32,019 nucleotides of DNA. Origin: a bacterium (lineage in GTDB: Bacteria > Patescibacteriota > Saccharimonadia > Saccharimonadales > UBA4665). The position numbers and the translations under genes were made by a program. Location: NCBI GenBank assembly GCA_021833065.1, contig JAKBGO010000006.1, positions 1 through 32,019 of the forward strand. Reading direction: 5' to 3'. The notes beneath the pieces are model-generated. The model was not told the origin of the DNA and did no database searches. It was given only the letters and a program-made list of their open reading frames with translations. Each line of letters begins with the position of its first letter. Position 1 is the stretch's first letter. Positions 1 through 8,441 of the stretch are shown here, one piece after another.

Positions 1-36
1 CTTGTGTCCCCAGTTCGAGTCTGGGAGGAGCCACCA
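1..36 (+). tRNA. 3' part of a tRNA truncated by the window edge (identity not determinable)
   Basis: T-arm CCCAG-TTCGAGT-CTGGG (9-25), acceptor 3' strand AGGAGCC, discriminator A and encoded CCA (34-36). Confidence 0.85.
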
Positions 37-44
37 GAATATTT

Positions 45-121
45 GCGGGTCTAGCTCAGTTGTTTAGAGCGCGTCCTTGCCAAGGACGAGGCCAGGGGTT
101 AGAGTCCCCTGACCCGCACCA
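45..121 (+). tRNA. tRNA-Gly (anticodon GCC) with encoded CCA
   Basis: Full cloverleaf: acceptor GCGGGTC/GACCCGC, D stem GCTC/GAGC, anticodon loop TTGCCAA, T stem AGGGG/CCCCT; unusual T-loop TTAGAGT and D-loop AGTTGTTTA. Confidence 0.95.
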
Positions 122-201
122 ATTTTCGCTGTTGATCATTTTAGTATATTTTAAATAAGATGTTTTCAAATTTTTTTAATCCGCCGAGGGTATTTTAAAA
201 T

Positions 202-696
202 ATGAAAAAGAATAAAACTGTTTTTTTGTCGGGTGGATGTTTTTGGGGTCTGGAAGAACTATTTAGAGAGCAACCGGGAGTTATAGATACGGAAGTCGGA
301 TACACAGGTGGAACAAACGATAACCCCACTTACGATAACCATCCTGGACACGCCGAAACTTTGGCTATTACTTATAGCCCAAGAATCACTACATATAATA
401 AGTTGCTCGATTTTTTCTTCAGAATTCACGATCCTACAACCTTAAATAGGCAAGGAAATGATGTCGGATCGTCATATCGCTCTGCAATTTTCTACCAAAA
501 TTTAGAAGAACTAAAAAATGCTAAAAGAGTAATTAAAAAAGTCAATGAATCGAAACTATATGTAAATCCTGTCGTGACTTCGCTGGAACCATTTACTAAA
601 TTTTATAGTGCCGAGGAGTTTCATCAAGATTATTTGCGTAAACATCCTGGTGGATATACTTGTCATTTTATTCGTACAGAAAAATCCTTAATTTGA
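202..696 (+). CDS. msrA: Peptide-methionine (S)-S-oxide reductase MsrA
   Basis: N-terminal SGGCFWGLEELF catalytic motif, GYTGG, EEFHQDYL. Confidence 0.95.
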   Translation: MKKNKTVFLSGGCFWGLEELFREQPGVIDTEVGYTGGTNDNPTYDNHPGHAETLAITYSPRITTYNKLLDFFFRIHDPTTLNRQGNDVGSSYRSAIFYQNLEELKNAKRVIKKVNESKLYVNPVVTSLEPFTKFYSAEEFHQDYLRKHPGGYTCHFIRTEKSLI

Positions 697-710
697 AATA
701 AATTATAGAT

Positions 711-1103
711 ATGGATCCTAAAAAAGCTAAAAACTTAGATAAGCTAACCAGAGAACAACTTGCAGCATTAAGAGACAAAGTTACTGAAGTGCCGTTTTCT
801 GGTGAATTGCTTAATAATAGGCTAAGCGGAATGTACTCTTGTGCTGGTTGTGGGACACAATTATTTCTATCTGATGATAAATTTGAATCAGGTACTGGTT
901 GGCCAAGTTTTGATCAAGCGATAGAGGGAAGAGTAAAACAAGTGACCGACAATAGTCATGACATGGAAAGAATTGAGGTAGTTTGCGCTAATTGCGGGGC
1001 GCATTTAGGGCACATATTTGAGGATGTACCAATCTCCAAAACCGGTAAATATTACTGTATCAACTCTGTATGTTTAAATTTTACTGCTCAAGATACAAAA
1101 TAA
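711..1103 (+). CDS. msrB: Peptide-methionine (R)-S-oxide reductase MsrB
   Basis: CAGCG and CANCG zinc CxxC pairs, ESGTGWPSF, YYCINSVCLNF. Confidence 0.95.
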   Translation: MDPKKAKNLDKLTREQLAALRDKVTEVPFSGELLNNRLSGMYSCAGCGTQLFLSDDKFESGTGWPSFDQAIEGRVKQVTDNSHDMERIEVVCANCGAHLGHIFEDVPISKTGKYYCINSVCLNFTAQDTK

Positions 1104-1181
1104 TCATTTTGTCTCTACAAATATTGTGTTGGTGAAATAGCAAGGGCTATCCTATATTTACTAGCTATTATTTCTAAGTCG

Positions 1182-1751
1182 TCACAAATTCTTCTTTAAT
1201 ACTTTAAATAGAAACCACTTTAAATTAAGTAAAATCAAAACTAATACAATTGACAAAATCTCGGCTGCCAGCATCCAGGGATTGGAGAGTCCGCCGCTCC
1301 ATAGACTAGTAATATTTTGAACCACAAATTTAGATAGAATAAGATAAAAACTCAAAGAGACCAATCTTCCGACAAAAAAGGCTCCACCGAGATACAAGAG
1401 CCTTGATTCTATTAAGCCGGCTGCTTCAAATAATTGAGCGGAAGGCAATGGGGACAAAACAAAAAGACCTAAAAACAGCCAGGTACTTTTCTGTTTTTTA
1501 AGAATCAAAGATTTTCCATAATCTAGATTTTTTATAGTTTTTTCCGGCAATAGCTTTTTGACTTTCTTAGTGATAATGGCCAAAACTAATCGTCCAGCGG
1601 TAGTAGAAAAAGCTGTTAGAACAATTACCAAGGGGAATGATAGATGGTAACTGTGATAAAAAAATACGGCGAACATCCAGGACGGAGGACCGAATGCCGG
1701 TATAAGTCCGACAATAAACACTAGACCTGTTAAGAGTAAGTAATAGTGCAC
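1182..1751 (-). CDS. Multi-pass membrane protein, possibly VTT/DedA-like
   Basis: Several hydrophobic segments; SPLPSAQLFEAAGL segment resembles DedA/SNARE-associated family; family call tentative. Confidence 0.6.
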   Translation of the reverse strand: MHYYLLLTGLVFIVGLIPAFGPPSWMFAVFFYHSYHLSFPLVIVLTAFSTTAGRLVLAIITKKVKKLLPEKTIKNLDYGKSLILKKQKSTWLFLGLFVLSPLPSAQLFEAAGLIESRLLYLGGAFFVGRLVSLSFYLILSKFVVQNITSLWSGGLSNPWMLAAEILSIVLVLILLNLKWFLFKVLKKNL

Positions 1752-1773
1752 CTACTCATTGTATATCCAAAGT

Positions 1774-2085
1774 TTAATCGTTACGAGACTCAAATGACCC
1801 TAAGCTTAGTAGTACGCCTCCAATAAACATCAGTCCAAGTCCAGTCCCTTCTGCAAGCTTGTATATGTCCGGGGTTTTAATAAAATCGTTTAGAATTATT
1901 GACTCAATAAATTGTATTGAACCACCGACTACTCCCAGAGTAAAACCACCAATCGTTAAATTAACACCAGTTCTGCTTCGATGGTCGAAGCGGCGGTGGA
2001 ATTCCTCAGAAAACTTTCTTGGTTTATCGTCAACAAACCTGTCTTTATTCCAATCGGGATTAATCTTGTTACTCCTACTATTCAT
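1774..2085 (-). CDS. Small hypothetical membrane protein (103 aa)
   Basis: Two hydrophobic segments; fits the minus-strand run 2681-1182; the overlapping plus ORF 1859-2125 is less credible. Confidence 0.55.
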   Translation of the reverse strand: MNSRSNKINPDWNKDRFVDDKPRKFSEEFHRRFDHRSRTGVNLTIGGFTLGVVGGSIQFIESIILNDFIKTPDIYKLAEGTGLGLMFIGGVLLSLGSFESRND

Positions 2086-2108
2086 TAGTATAAAATATAA
2101 GAAAAACC

Positions 2109-2681
2109 TTATTTTGTCAAATTAGTAGCCTTATTTTGAAGTTGCTGGTAATTAACTAAAAGCATTAATCCAAATGCTATCTGATAAATTATCTGAGCCT
2201 GCATTAAAAATCCGTTTTTCGGTGCTAGGTAGTAAGCTGAGAATAATCCGCTGATCAATTCAATCGACAGAAGTAGGCGGTTGAAAAATATTTTTCCCAA
2301 TTTCTCGGATATATAAAGAGAAATTAACAGTTCGAAGACGAAAATTAAGACACCGAAAGTTTGATGCACGTCGGCATAGAACCTATTTACGTCGTACGGA
2401 AAAGTAATCAGGAATAGATTAAAAGGAAAAAGAGCAATCAACATAACTCTGACTACCCGGTATTTTTTGATTTTTAAAAAAGCAAACCGAGCGATAATGT
2501 AGCTGGACATAGATAAACCTGCCACATAGGCGGGTAGTGTATTTAAAAAAATTCCGAAATAACTTATGCCACTATTATTGGCGAGTGATTCGGGTCTGAT
2601 TAAAACATCAATTAAAAGAGATATTATTAAAATGATATCTGCAAGGAAGATGTCGTTTACCAAGTTTAAACGTTTAACCAT
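2109..2681 (-). CDS. Hypothetical multi-pass membrane protein (190 aa)
   Basis: Five or six hydrophobic segments. Confidence 0.65.
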   Translation of the reverse strand: MVKRLNLVNDIFLADIILIISLLIDVLIRPESLANNSGISYFGIFLNTLPAYVAGLSMSSYIIARFAFLKIKKYRVVRVMLIALFPFNLFLITFPYDVNRFYADVHQTFGVLIFVFELLISLYISEKLGKIFFNRLLLSIELISGLFSAYYLAPKNGFLMQAQIIYQIAFGLMLLVNYQQLQNKATNLTK

Positions 2682-2750
2682 AATAATAATTTAACAAATT
2701 TAAAATGATGTTTAAATTTTACGAGATAATTATCACTTTTGTAGGGTTGT

Positions 2751-2780
2751 TTGAATTATCAATTGTCTGTAAAATATACT
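2751..2780 (+). promoter_or_regulatory. Candidate sigma70-like promoter for thyX-tmk
   Basis: TTGAAT (2751-2756), 18-nt spacer, TATACT (2775-2780). Confidence 0.45.
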
Positions 2781-2812
2781 GAAACGAACCGGGCTGGGAG
2801 AAAGGTTTAATT

Positions 2813-3748
2813 ATGGCATATTCTGCAGAAGTATTGCTAGATTCTATCAGTCTGAATCAAGATAGACTAACTACGATTGAGGTAACATTGCCTCGAATAG
2901 TCTTGGCCGAACTTAATACCCATAGGGTATTTAGTAGAAATTCAGCCAGTTCCAGGGCTATACCAGTAGAAAAACAGCTAAACAGGATTATTGAAGATCC
3001 TTTCATGCCAATCAAGTGGGGTAAGAATATACCGGGTATGCAGGAAGGTGAAGAACTTTCGGAAGTTGATGAGGCATTGGCTGAAGAAAATTGGTTATTC
3101 ATGAGAGATATCGCTGTTCTTGGAGCTGTTGCCTTATCTGGTGGCTTGAATAAAATCAAGGACAATGTTCTTAAGGAGAAAATTGTCCGTATGAATAGCT
3201 CTTATCATCCTGACTTTGAAACCTTGAGCGAACCGCTTCATAAAAGTTTAGTATCCAGATTACTTGAACCGTGGATGTGGCAAACTGTTATTATATCATC
3301 GACTGAGTGGAATAATTTTTTTGCATTGAGAGATCACGAAAATGCGCAACCTGAACTCCAGAAGGCAGCACAAATGATGCGACAGGCTATCGATTCCAGT
3401 ATTCCCAGAGCGTTATTGGATGATGAATGGCATCTGCCGTTTGTTAAAAATGAAGAGTATGAAGAATTTCCTATCGAGACTCTTAGGCGTTTATCCGTGG
3501 CTAGGTGCGCCAGAGTCAGTTATCTAACGCATGACGGGGTAAGGGATCCTCAGAAAGATATCGATCTTCACGACCAACTCAGAAACAATGGACATATGTC
3601 TCCTTTTGAACATATTGCTAGGCCCATAACAAACATTGAAAGATATAAATCCAATCAAAGCGGTAATTTTACGGGCTGGATCCAGTATCGAAAAATGATA
3701 AATTTTGAAGATGATTACAGTAAAATTTTAGAATTAGAACAGGAATGA
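2813..3748 (+). CDS. thyX: Flavin-dependent thymidylate synthase (long ThyX type)
   Basis: THRVFSRNSASSRAIPVEK ThyX signature (HRxxSxNxxSSR), TEWNNFFALRDHENAQPE. Confidence 0.9.
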   Translation: MAYSAEVLLDSISLNQDRLTTIEVTLPRIVLAELNTHRVFSRNSASSRAIPVEKQLNRIIEDPFMPIKWGKNIPGMQEGEELSEVDEALAEENWLFMRDIAVLGAVALSGGLNKIKDNVLKEKIVRMNSSYHPDFETLSEPLHKSLVSRLLEPWMWQTVIISSTEWNNFFALRDHENAQPELQKAAQMMRQAIDSSIPRALLDDEWHLPFVKNEEYEEFPIETLRRLSVARCARVSYLTHDGVRDPQKDIDLHDQLRNNGHMSPFEHIARPITNIERYKSNQSGNFTGWIQYRKMINFEDDYSKILELEQE

Positions 3749-4404
3749 TGAACTTGAAAGGCAAGTATATTGTAATTGAAGGTTTGGATGGAGCGGGTAC
3801 TACTACCCAACTTCATGAAATGGGTTCTTATTTTAAAGAGATTTCTGAACCGGCAATTACCATCGCAGAACCGGGTGACACTGTTATTGGCGGTTTGCTA
3901 AGAAAAATAATAAAGAACTCTTCGATTAAACGATTACCCGAATCAAATTTAGATATGTTCACCATCAGTCGCCGTGAATTGGCAGCTCAAGTGATAGAGC
4001 CCAATATTGATAACGGCATACACGTTGTTAGTGATCGAAACTGGTTTTCATCTGTTGCTTACCAGGGATTTGGGGAAGGCATAGACCATCAACATATTGT
4101 GGAGAGAATGAAACAAGCACTGGGTAGATTTTTTATGCCTGATTTGGTTGTTATTGTAAAAGTACCGGTCGATGTGGCTATAGAAAGAATGATTGAAAGA
4201 GATGAGACGAAACAAGATTATTTTGAGTCTATGGGGGAGACATACTTTGAAAAAGTTTATCAAGGCTATGAGTGGTTGTCGTCTGAATTCAATCAAAATA
4301 CTGTTGTGGTAGACGGTACTAAATCAATTGAAGAAGTAAGACAAGATTTGATTAGTCATTTAGCTGGGCGACTTTCAATTGGCGCTACAGTTCATTTTGC
4401 CTAA
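3745..4404 (+). CDS. tmk: Thymidylate kinase (dTMP kinase)
   Basis: P-loop IEGLDGAGTTTQ, DRNWFSSVAYQG (DRY-like), lid-like ERDETKQDYFE; 4-bp ATGA overlap with thyX. Confidence 0.88.
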   Translation: MMNLKGKYIVIEGLDGAGTTTQLHEMGSYFKEISEPAITIAEPGDTVIGGLLRKIIKNSSIKRLPESNLDMFTISRRELAAQVIEPNIDNGIHVVSDRNWFSSVAYQGFGEGIDHQHIVERMKQALGRFFMPDLVVIVKVPVDVAIERMIERDETKQDYFESMGETYFEKVYQGYEWLSSEFNQNTVVVDGTKSIEEVRQDLISHLAGRLSIGATVHFA

Positions 4405-4426
4405 TTCTGATATAATTAAAACGTTT

Positions 4427-4696
4427 ATGGAATTAGAACCAACACAAAAACCCGATGAACTTGACGGTCAATCAGTACTAGAAATGTTTGATAGAGGCGG
4501 TCTGGCCGATAATACATACAGAACCTCTAAGGGGCCTATCAAAGGCAGGGAATTCTTGCTGGTCTGTGAACCTGTTATCGGTTTAATAAAATTATATAAA
4601 TCAATGAGTGATGGAGATCCGGAGAAAACGGAGCTCGGAAACGGTATTGTTTTGGCAATAGATCATTATTTAAGTGAAGAAAACCAAGTTTTGTAA
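4427..4696 (+). CDS. Hypothetical protein (~89 aa; start re-called from TTG 4379 to ATG 4427)
   Basis: Extended -10 TGATATAAT (4408-4416) lies between the track start and ATG 4427, arguing for the downstream start. Confidence 0.55.
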   Translation: MELEPTQKPDELDGQSVLEMFDRGGLADNTYRTSKGPIKGREFLLVCEPVIGLIKLYKSMSDGDPEKTELGNGIVLAIDHYLSEENQVL

Positions 4697-4718
4697 AAAA
4701 ATCTAAAAATTAAATAAA

Positions 4719-6050
4719 ATGTCGGAGAGTTTAGAAAGTTCGGTAGTTTTAAACAAACAAGAGCCCTCGTCGGTTTATGTTCATGAAAATGGCCAGGCGG
4801 TAGAGTATGAAGATTCTATTGATGTAAAGAAACTTCTTAAATGTGACTTTTTGGCTAAAGTGGCGGCTAAAGGGTCAATCGAAGACGTTAAAAGCCTAGC
4901 TAAATTCTATGTAAGATCCCAGAATCTGACCAAGGAAACTAAAGAAAATAATGTAAAAAATCGCCGAGAAGAATCAGTGGTCGAAACACCTAAAACAGAT
5001 AAATTTGAGGAGGTTTTTAGTAGCAGAAAGATTTTGGATAAACCTCAAGCTATCACTGAAAGTGGAAATTCTATACTTGAAAGCCAGGAGATTTTTAGAG
5101 ACGTCCTGATTGAAGACCAGCCAATAGTCATAAGACAAGAAACTAAACTTCAAACCCCAGCGATTAATCCAGAAAAAGCAAGTAATAGACCTTCAAAAAC
5201 AGAAGTTGTCACTAATACGCCCAAATCATCAGAGTCTGAAAAACCAATAAGACAAGAAAGAGAAAAAAAGGTTTTTGCAAATAAGCTAGAAATCGTCGTA
5301 CCGTCAGATGATCAAACACCAACCTTAGTTGAGAAAAAAGATCCGGAAGTTATCATCGATTCTGATGAGTCGTTAAGTAATTTCGAAGAAAAAACCGAAC
5401 TATCAAAATTTCAGATTGAATCGACGTTTGATGATTTTGAAGAATCTATAGATATTGATTTGGGTGAAGAAATAAGCGAAACGGTTAATGACACTGAAAA
5501 CGATGGTGTATCTTATCTCCTCGAATATCAGACTGCTGATTTGCAAATTGTTTCCGAGATGAGCTTGTTCTATGAAAAGTTTGATAAGGCAAAAGAGGAT
5601 AGTGAAGAAAAAGAATATTTACCGGTAGTTGTAGTATTTAAGGAGTTTGTTGAAGATTTAAATAATATTAATCAAGAAATAGAAAATTTTGATGAAATAA
5701 TCTCGCAATTGGATCGGATCTTTGAAGTCTATGAAAGTTTTTCTGCGTCCGGCCAAGCGGGATTAGAGATAGAAAGGGAATTGATATCGAGTATCAGGAT
5801 TTTCTTGGAATTACTTGGCGTGGAAGAGCCGCTTTCATCGATTTCTGACTTTATTAGGCTTTATGATTTTGATTTTTTGATTAAGAATATTGAATATTTC
5901 AGAATATTAATCAATGAAAGATATAGAAAAGAATTCAAATCAGGTAACATTAACAATGATTTCAATTTGATTGGGAATGACGACTCAAATCAAACAATTT
6001 TTAGTTGGATCATGTCTATGGTTACTCTTTTTAGCCCGGTCGTTCGGTGA
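4719..6050 (+). CDS. Hypothetical acidic protein with long low-complexity region (443 aa)
   Basis: Long ORF, Glu/Asp/Lys/Ser-rich; no recognisable domain. Confidence 0.75.
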   Translation: MSESLESSVVLNKQEPSSVYVHENGQAVEYEDSIDVKKLLKCDFLAKVAAKGSIEDVKSLAKFYVRSQNLTKETKENNVKNRREESVVETPKTDKFEEVFSSRKILDKPQAITESGNSILESQEIFRDVLIEDQPIVIRQETKLQTPAINPEKASNRPSKTEVVTNTPKSSESEKPIRQEREKKVFANKLEIVVPSDDQTPTLVEKKDPEVIIDSDESLSNFEEKTELSKFQIESTFDDFEESIDIDLGEEISETVNDTENDGVSYLLEYQTADLQIVSEMSLFYEKFDKAKEDSEEKEYLPVVVVFKEFVEDLNNINQEIENFDEIISQLDRIFEVYESFSASGQAGLEIERELISSIRIFLELLGVEEPLSSISDFIRLYDFDFLIKNIEYFRILINERYRKEFKSGNINNDFNLIGNDDSNQTIFSWIMSMVTLFSPVVR

Positions 6051-6056
6051 TCGTTT

Positions 6057-7157
6057 TTAACCAACTAGTCTGTATTTTTCTATATAATCTTCAACCATCT
6101 GTCTGGCAATTCGATCTTCAAATTGTTTTGGCGGTCTTTTTTGGAAGAAGGCTGCGGGTTCTATGATTGGACCTTTTAATTTGTTATTGAGTGCAAGCTT
6201 CATACACCGTATAGAATCTATGGCTACACCAGCTGAGTTAGGCGAATCCTCTACCGATAATCTCAGTTCAAGGTTCATCGGCACATCGCCGAAATGCTTA
6301 CTCTCGATTCTTAGAAAACAGATTTTATTATCTTTCTGCCATGGTACATAATCCGACGGGCCGATATGAATATTATCATCATCTATAGTTTGACCTCTGG
6401 CTTCTATCATTGATTTAACCGATTCTGTCTTTGAAATTTTTTTCGATGATAAACGTTCTCTTTCCAGCATATTTAAGAAATCAGTATTGCCACCAGTGTT
6501 TAGTTGGTATGTTCTTTCAATTTTCATGCCGCGGTCTAGAAATAAATTAACGAGTGTTCGATGAGTTATTGTTGCTCCGACCTGGGCTTTTATATCGTCA
6601 CCAATAACCGGTAGTCCGGCTTTTTCGAATTTTTTTGCCCACTTGGGATCTGAAGCAATAAATACCGGTATACAATTAACAAAACCACATCCTGCATCTA
6701 TGGCACATTGGGCATAGAATTCGGTGGCTTTCTGAGACCCTACCGGTAAATAGTTGATTACTATTTCAGCTCCACTGTCCTTTAAAATCTTTACAACATC
6801 AACCGCTTTTTGTTTTTGATTAACTGGTACAACTTCAGCAGTATATTTATTAACACCGTCGAGTACCGGTCCTTTTTGAACTTTAACACCGGTCTTAGGT
6901 ACTTTGGCGAATATTGCTGTATTATTGGGACTTTCATAAATCGCCTCTCCGATATCTTTGCCTATTTTGTTGCTGTTAACATCGAATGCGGCTACTATTT
7001 TTATGTCCTCTATGTAGTATCCTCCGAAATTAACATGCATTAAACCTGGAACAAATTCTTCTTTCTTAGAGTTTCTGTAATAATACAAACCTTGTATTAA
7101 AGACGATGCGCAGTTACCCAATCCGACAACTGCAACCCTTATCTCCTTTTTAACCAT
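6057..7157 (-). CDS. ino1: myo-inositol-1-phosphate synthase (actinobacterial/archaeal-like short form)
   Basis: VGLGNCASSLIQGLYYY Rossmann start, NYLPVGSQKATEFYAQCAIDAG, DDIKAQVGATITHRTL, LNTGGNTDFLNM. Confidence 0.92.
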   Translation of the reverse strand: MVKKEIRVAVVGLGNCASSLIQGLYYYRNSKKEEFVPGLMHVNFGGYYIEDIKIVAAFDVNSNKIGKDIGEAIYESPNNTAIFAKVPKTGVKVQKGPVLDGVNKYTAEVVPVNQKQKAVDVVKILKDSGAEIVINYLPVGSQKATEFYAQCAIDAGCGFVNCIPVFIASDPKWAKKFEKAGLPVIGDDIKAQVGATITHRTLVNLFLDRGMKIERTYQLNTGGNTDFLNMLERERLSSKKISKTESVKSMIEARGQTIDDDNIHIGPSDYVPWQKDNKICFLRIESKHFGDVPMNLELRLSVEDSPNSAGVAIDSIRCMKLALNNKLKGPIIEPAAFFQKRPPKQFEDRIARQMVEDYIEKYRLVG

Positions 7158-7243
7158 GATTCCCCCTTAATTTAATATCAATCATAGCTAATTTATATAT
7201 AAATAAATAATAGAAAATGTTAATATTTGTATAAATTAAATTT

Positions 7244-8125
7244 ATGTATGAAGATGTTTTAAAGTTTGTTTGCTTGATTGATCAAGGAAGTTTCACACTG
7301 GCTTCCAAGGAGTTGCATATATCACAGCCAGCACTTAGCGTTGCAATAAAAAACTTGGAAAAAAATCTTAAAACCGACCTGATCGTTCGCTCTCATAAAA
7401 GTTTCAAGATTTCCGAAGCCGGTAGACTAGTATATAAATACGGCGTGTCTGCTAAAAATAGCACAGAACTGCTCAAATTAGATTTGATTACCGTTAAGAA
7501 TAAACCGATTAATCTTAAAATAGGATTAATTGATAGTGTAGCTGAGACATTGTTTCTAGAATCTCAGTCATTTTTCAAACAGATTGATGAACTGTCTACT
7601 TTAAATTTGACAATAAATAACAGCGATAATTTATTAAACAGATTTAATAAATCGGAACTGGATATAATATGTATTACCAAGCCAGTTTATTCAATTAGCA
7701 ATAAGAAGTATATCGGTAGTGTCAGAGAGCCTTTCTATTTGGTTTGTAGTGCCAAAAGCTACGAGCATTATAGCCTGTCACTTAGTAAGTATAATCTGAT
7801 TGATAACTTTTTGAGCTACAACGCCAACTCCAATACGGCAAATTTAATTGATAACTTTTTGACTAAAAACAACGTTACGGTCAATAAATCATTTTATTCT
7901 ACCAGTCCGGCTTTTATTTTGCAGCTTATTTTAAAAGACATGGGTGCCTCTTTTTTACCGAGGCAAATGGTTGATAATTATATCAAATCCGGTGAGCTCA
8001 AAATAATATCTGTCTCTAAAAATGATCAACTCTATCGACCGATAGACGTATTATCAGTCGATAGTAAAAATATTAGAAATGTAGCCAGGCTCATACTATC
8101 GGAGCTTCAAAAGAACTTTAGATAG
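7244..8125 (+). CDS. LysR-family transcriptional regulator
   Basis: N-terminal HTH DQGSFTLASKELHISQPALSVAIKNLEKNLKTDLIVR; substrate-binding-like C-terminal part. Confidence 0.9.
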   Translation: MYEDVLKFVCLIDQGSFTLASKELHISQPALSVAIKNLEKNLKTDLIVRSHKSFKISEAGRLVYKYGVSAKNSTELLKLDLITVKNKPINLKIGLIDSVAETLFLESQSFFKQIDELSTLNLTINNSDNLLNRFNKSELDIICITKPVYSISNKKYIGSVREPFYLVCSAKSYEHYSLSLSKYNLIDNFLSYNANSNTANLIDNFLTKNNVTVNKSFYSTSPAFILQLILKDMGASFLPRQMVDNYIKSGELKIISVSKNDQLYRPIDVLSVDSKNIRNVARLILSELQKNFR

Positions 8126-8172
8126 AAGGTGTTAAATAAGACTAAACTTTGGTATCATTTATTAATATTGAT

Positions 8173-8246
8173 GGCGCTTTGGCGGAGTGGTTACGCAGAG
8201 GTCTGCAAAACCTTTTACGCCGGTTCAATTCCGGTAGGCGCCTCCA
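8173..8246 (+). tRNA. tRNA-Cys (anticodon GCA) with encoded CCA
   Basis: Acceptor GGCGCTT/AGGCGCC, loop CTGCAAA, U73 discriminator, canonical G18G19 and T-loop TTCAATT. Confidence 0.95.
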
Positions 8247-8300
8247 ATTAAATTGAACGGTAAAATTCATCTGTGTTAATATGTTTTTACCAATTGATTA

Positions 8301-8388
8301 GGGCGAGTGGCGGAATTGGTATACGCGATGGACTTAAAATCCATTGGCCTTTAAAGCCTTGAGGGTTCGAGTCCCTCCTCGCCCACCA
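8301..8388 (+). tRNA. tRNA-Leu (anticodon UAA) with encoded CCA
   Basis: Acceptor GGGCGAG/CTCGCCC, loop CTTAAAA, long variable arm, canonical T-loop TTCGAGT. Confidence 0.95.
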
Positions 8389-8441
8389 TTTTACTTTTGT
8401 TACTGGTAAGTTGAACTAAGCTACGAGCTTTTGTGAATGTT

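Noticed and set aside
1134-1170. Possible bidirectional terminator between msrB and the minus-strand membrane gene (ATAGC-AAGG-GCTAT)
   Set aside because: Only 5-bp stem and no good T tract on either side.
1859-2125. Plus-strand ORF 88 aa
   Set aside because: Antisense to the 1774-2085 minus ORF, which fits the local minus-strand run better.
2813-4404. thyX-tmk as a prophage remnant
   Set aside because: Both are also ordinary bacterial genes and no phage structural, packaging or lysis genes are nearby.
8418-8433. AAGCT-ACG-AGCTT hairpin downstream of tRNA-Leu as terminator
   Set aside because: Short, weak stem with only a 4-nt T run; not convincing without 3'-end data.
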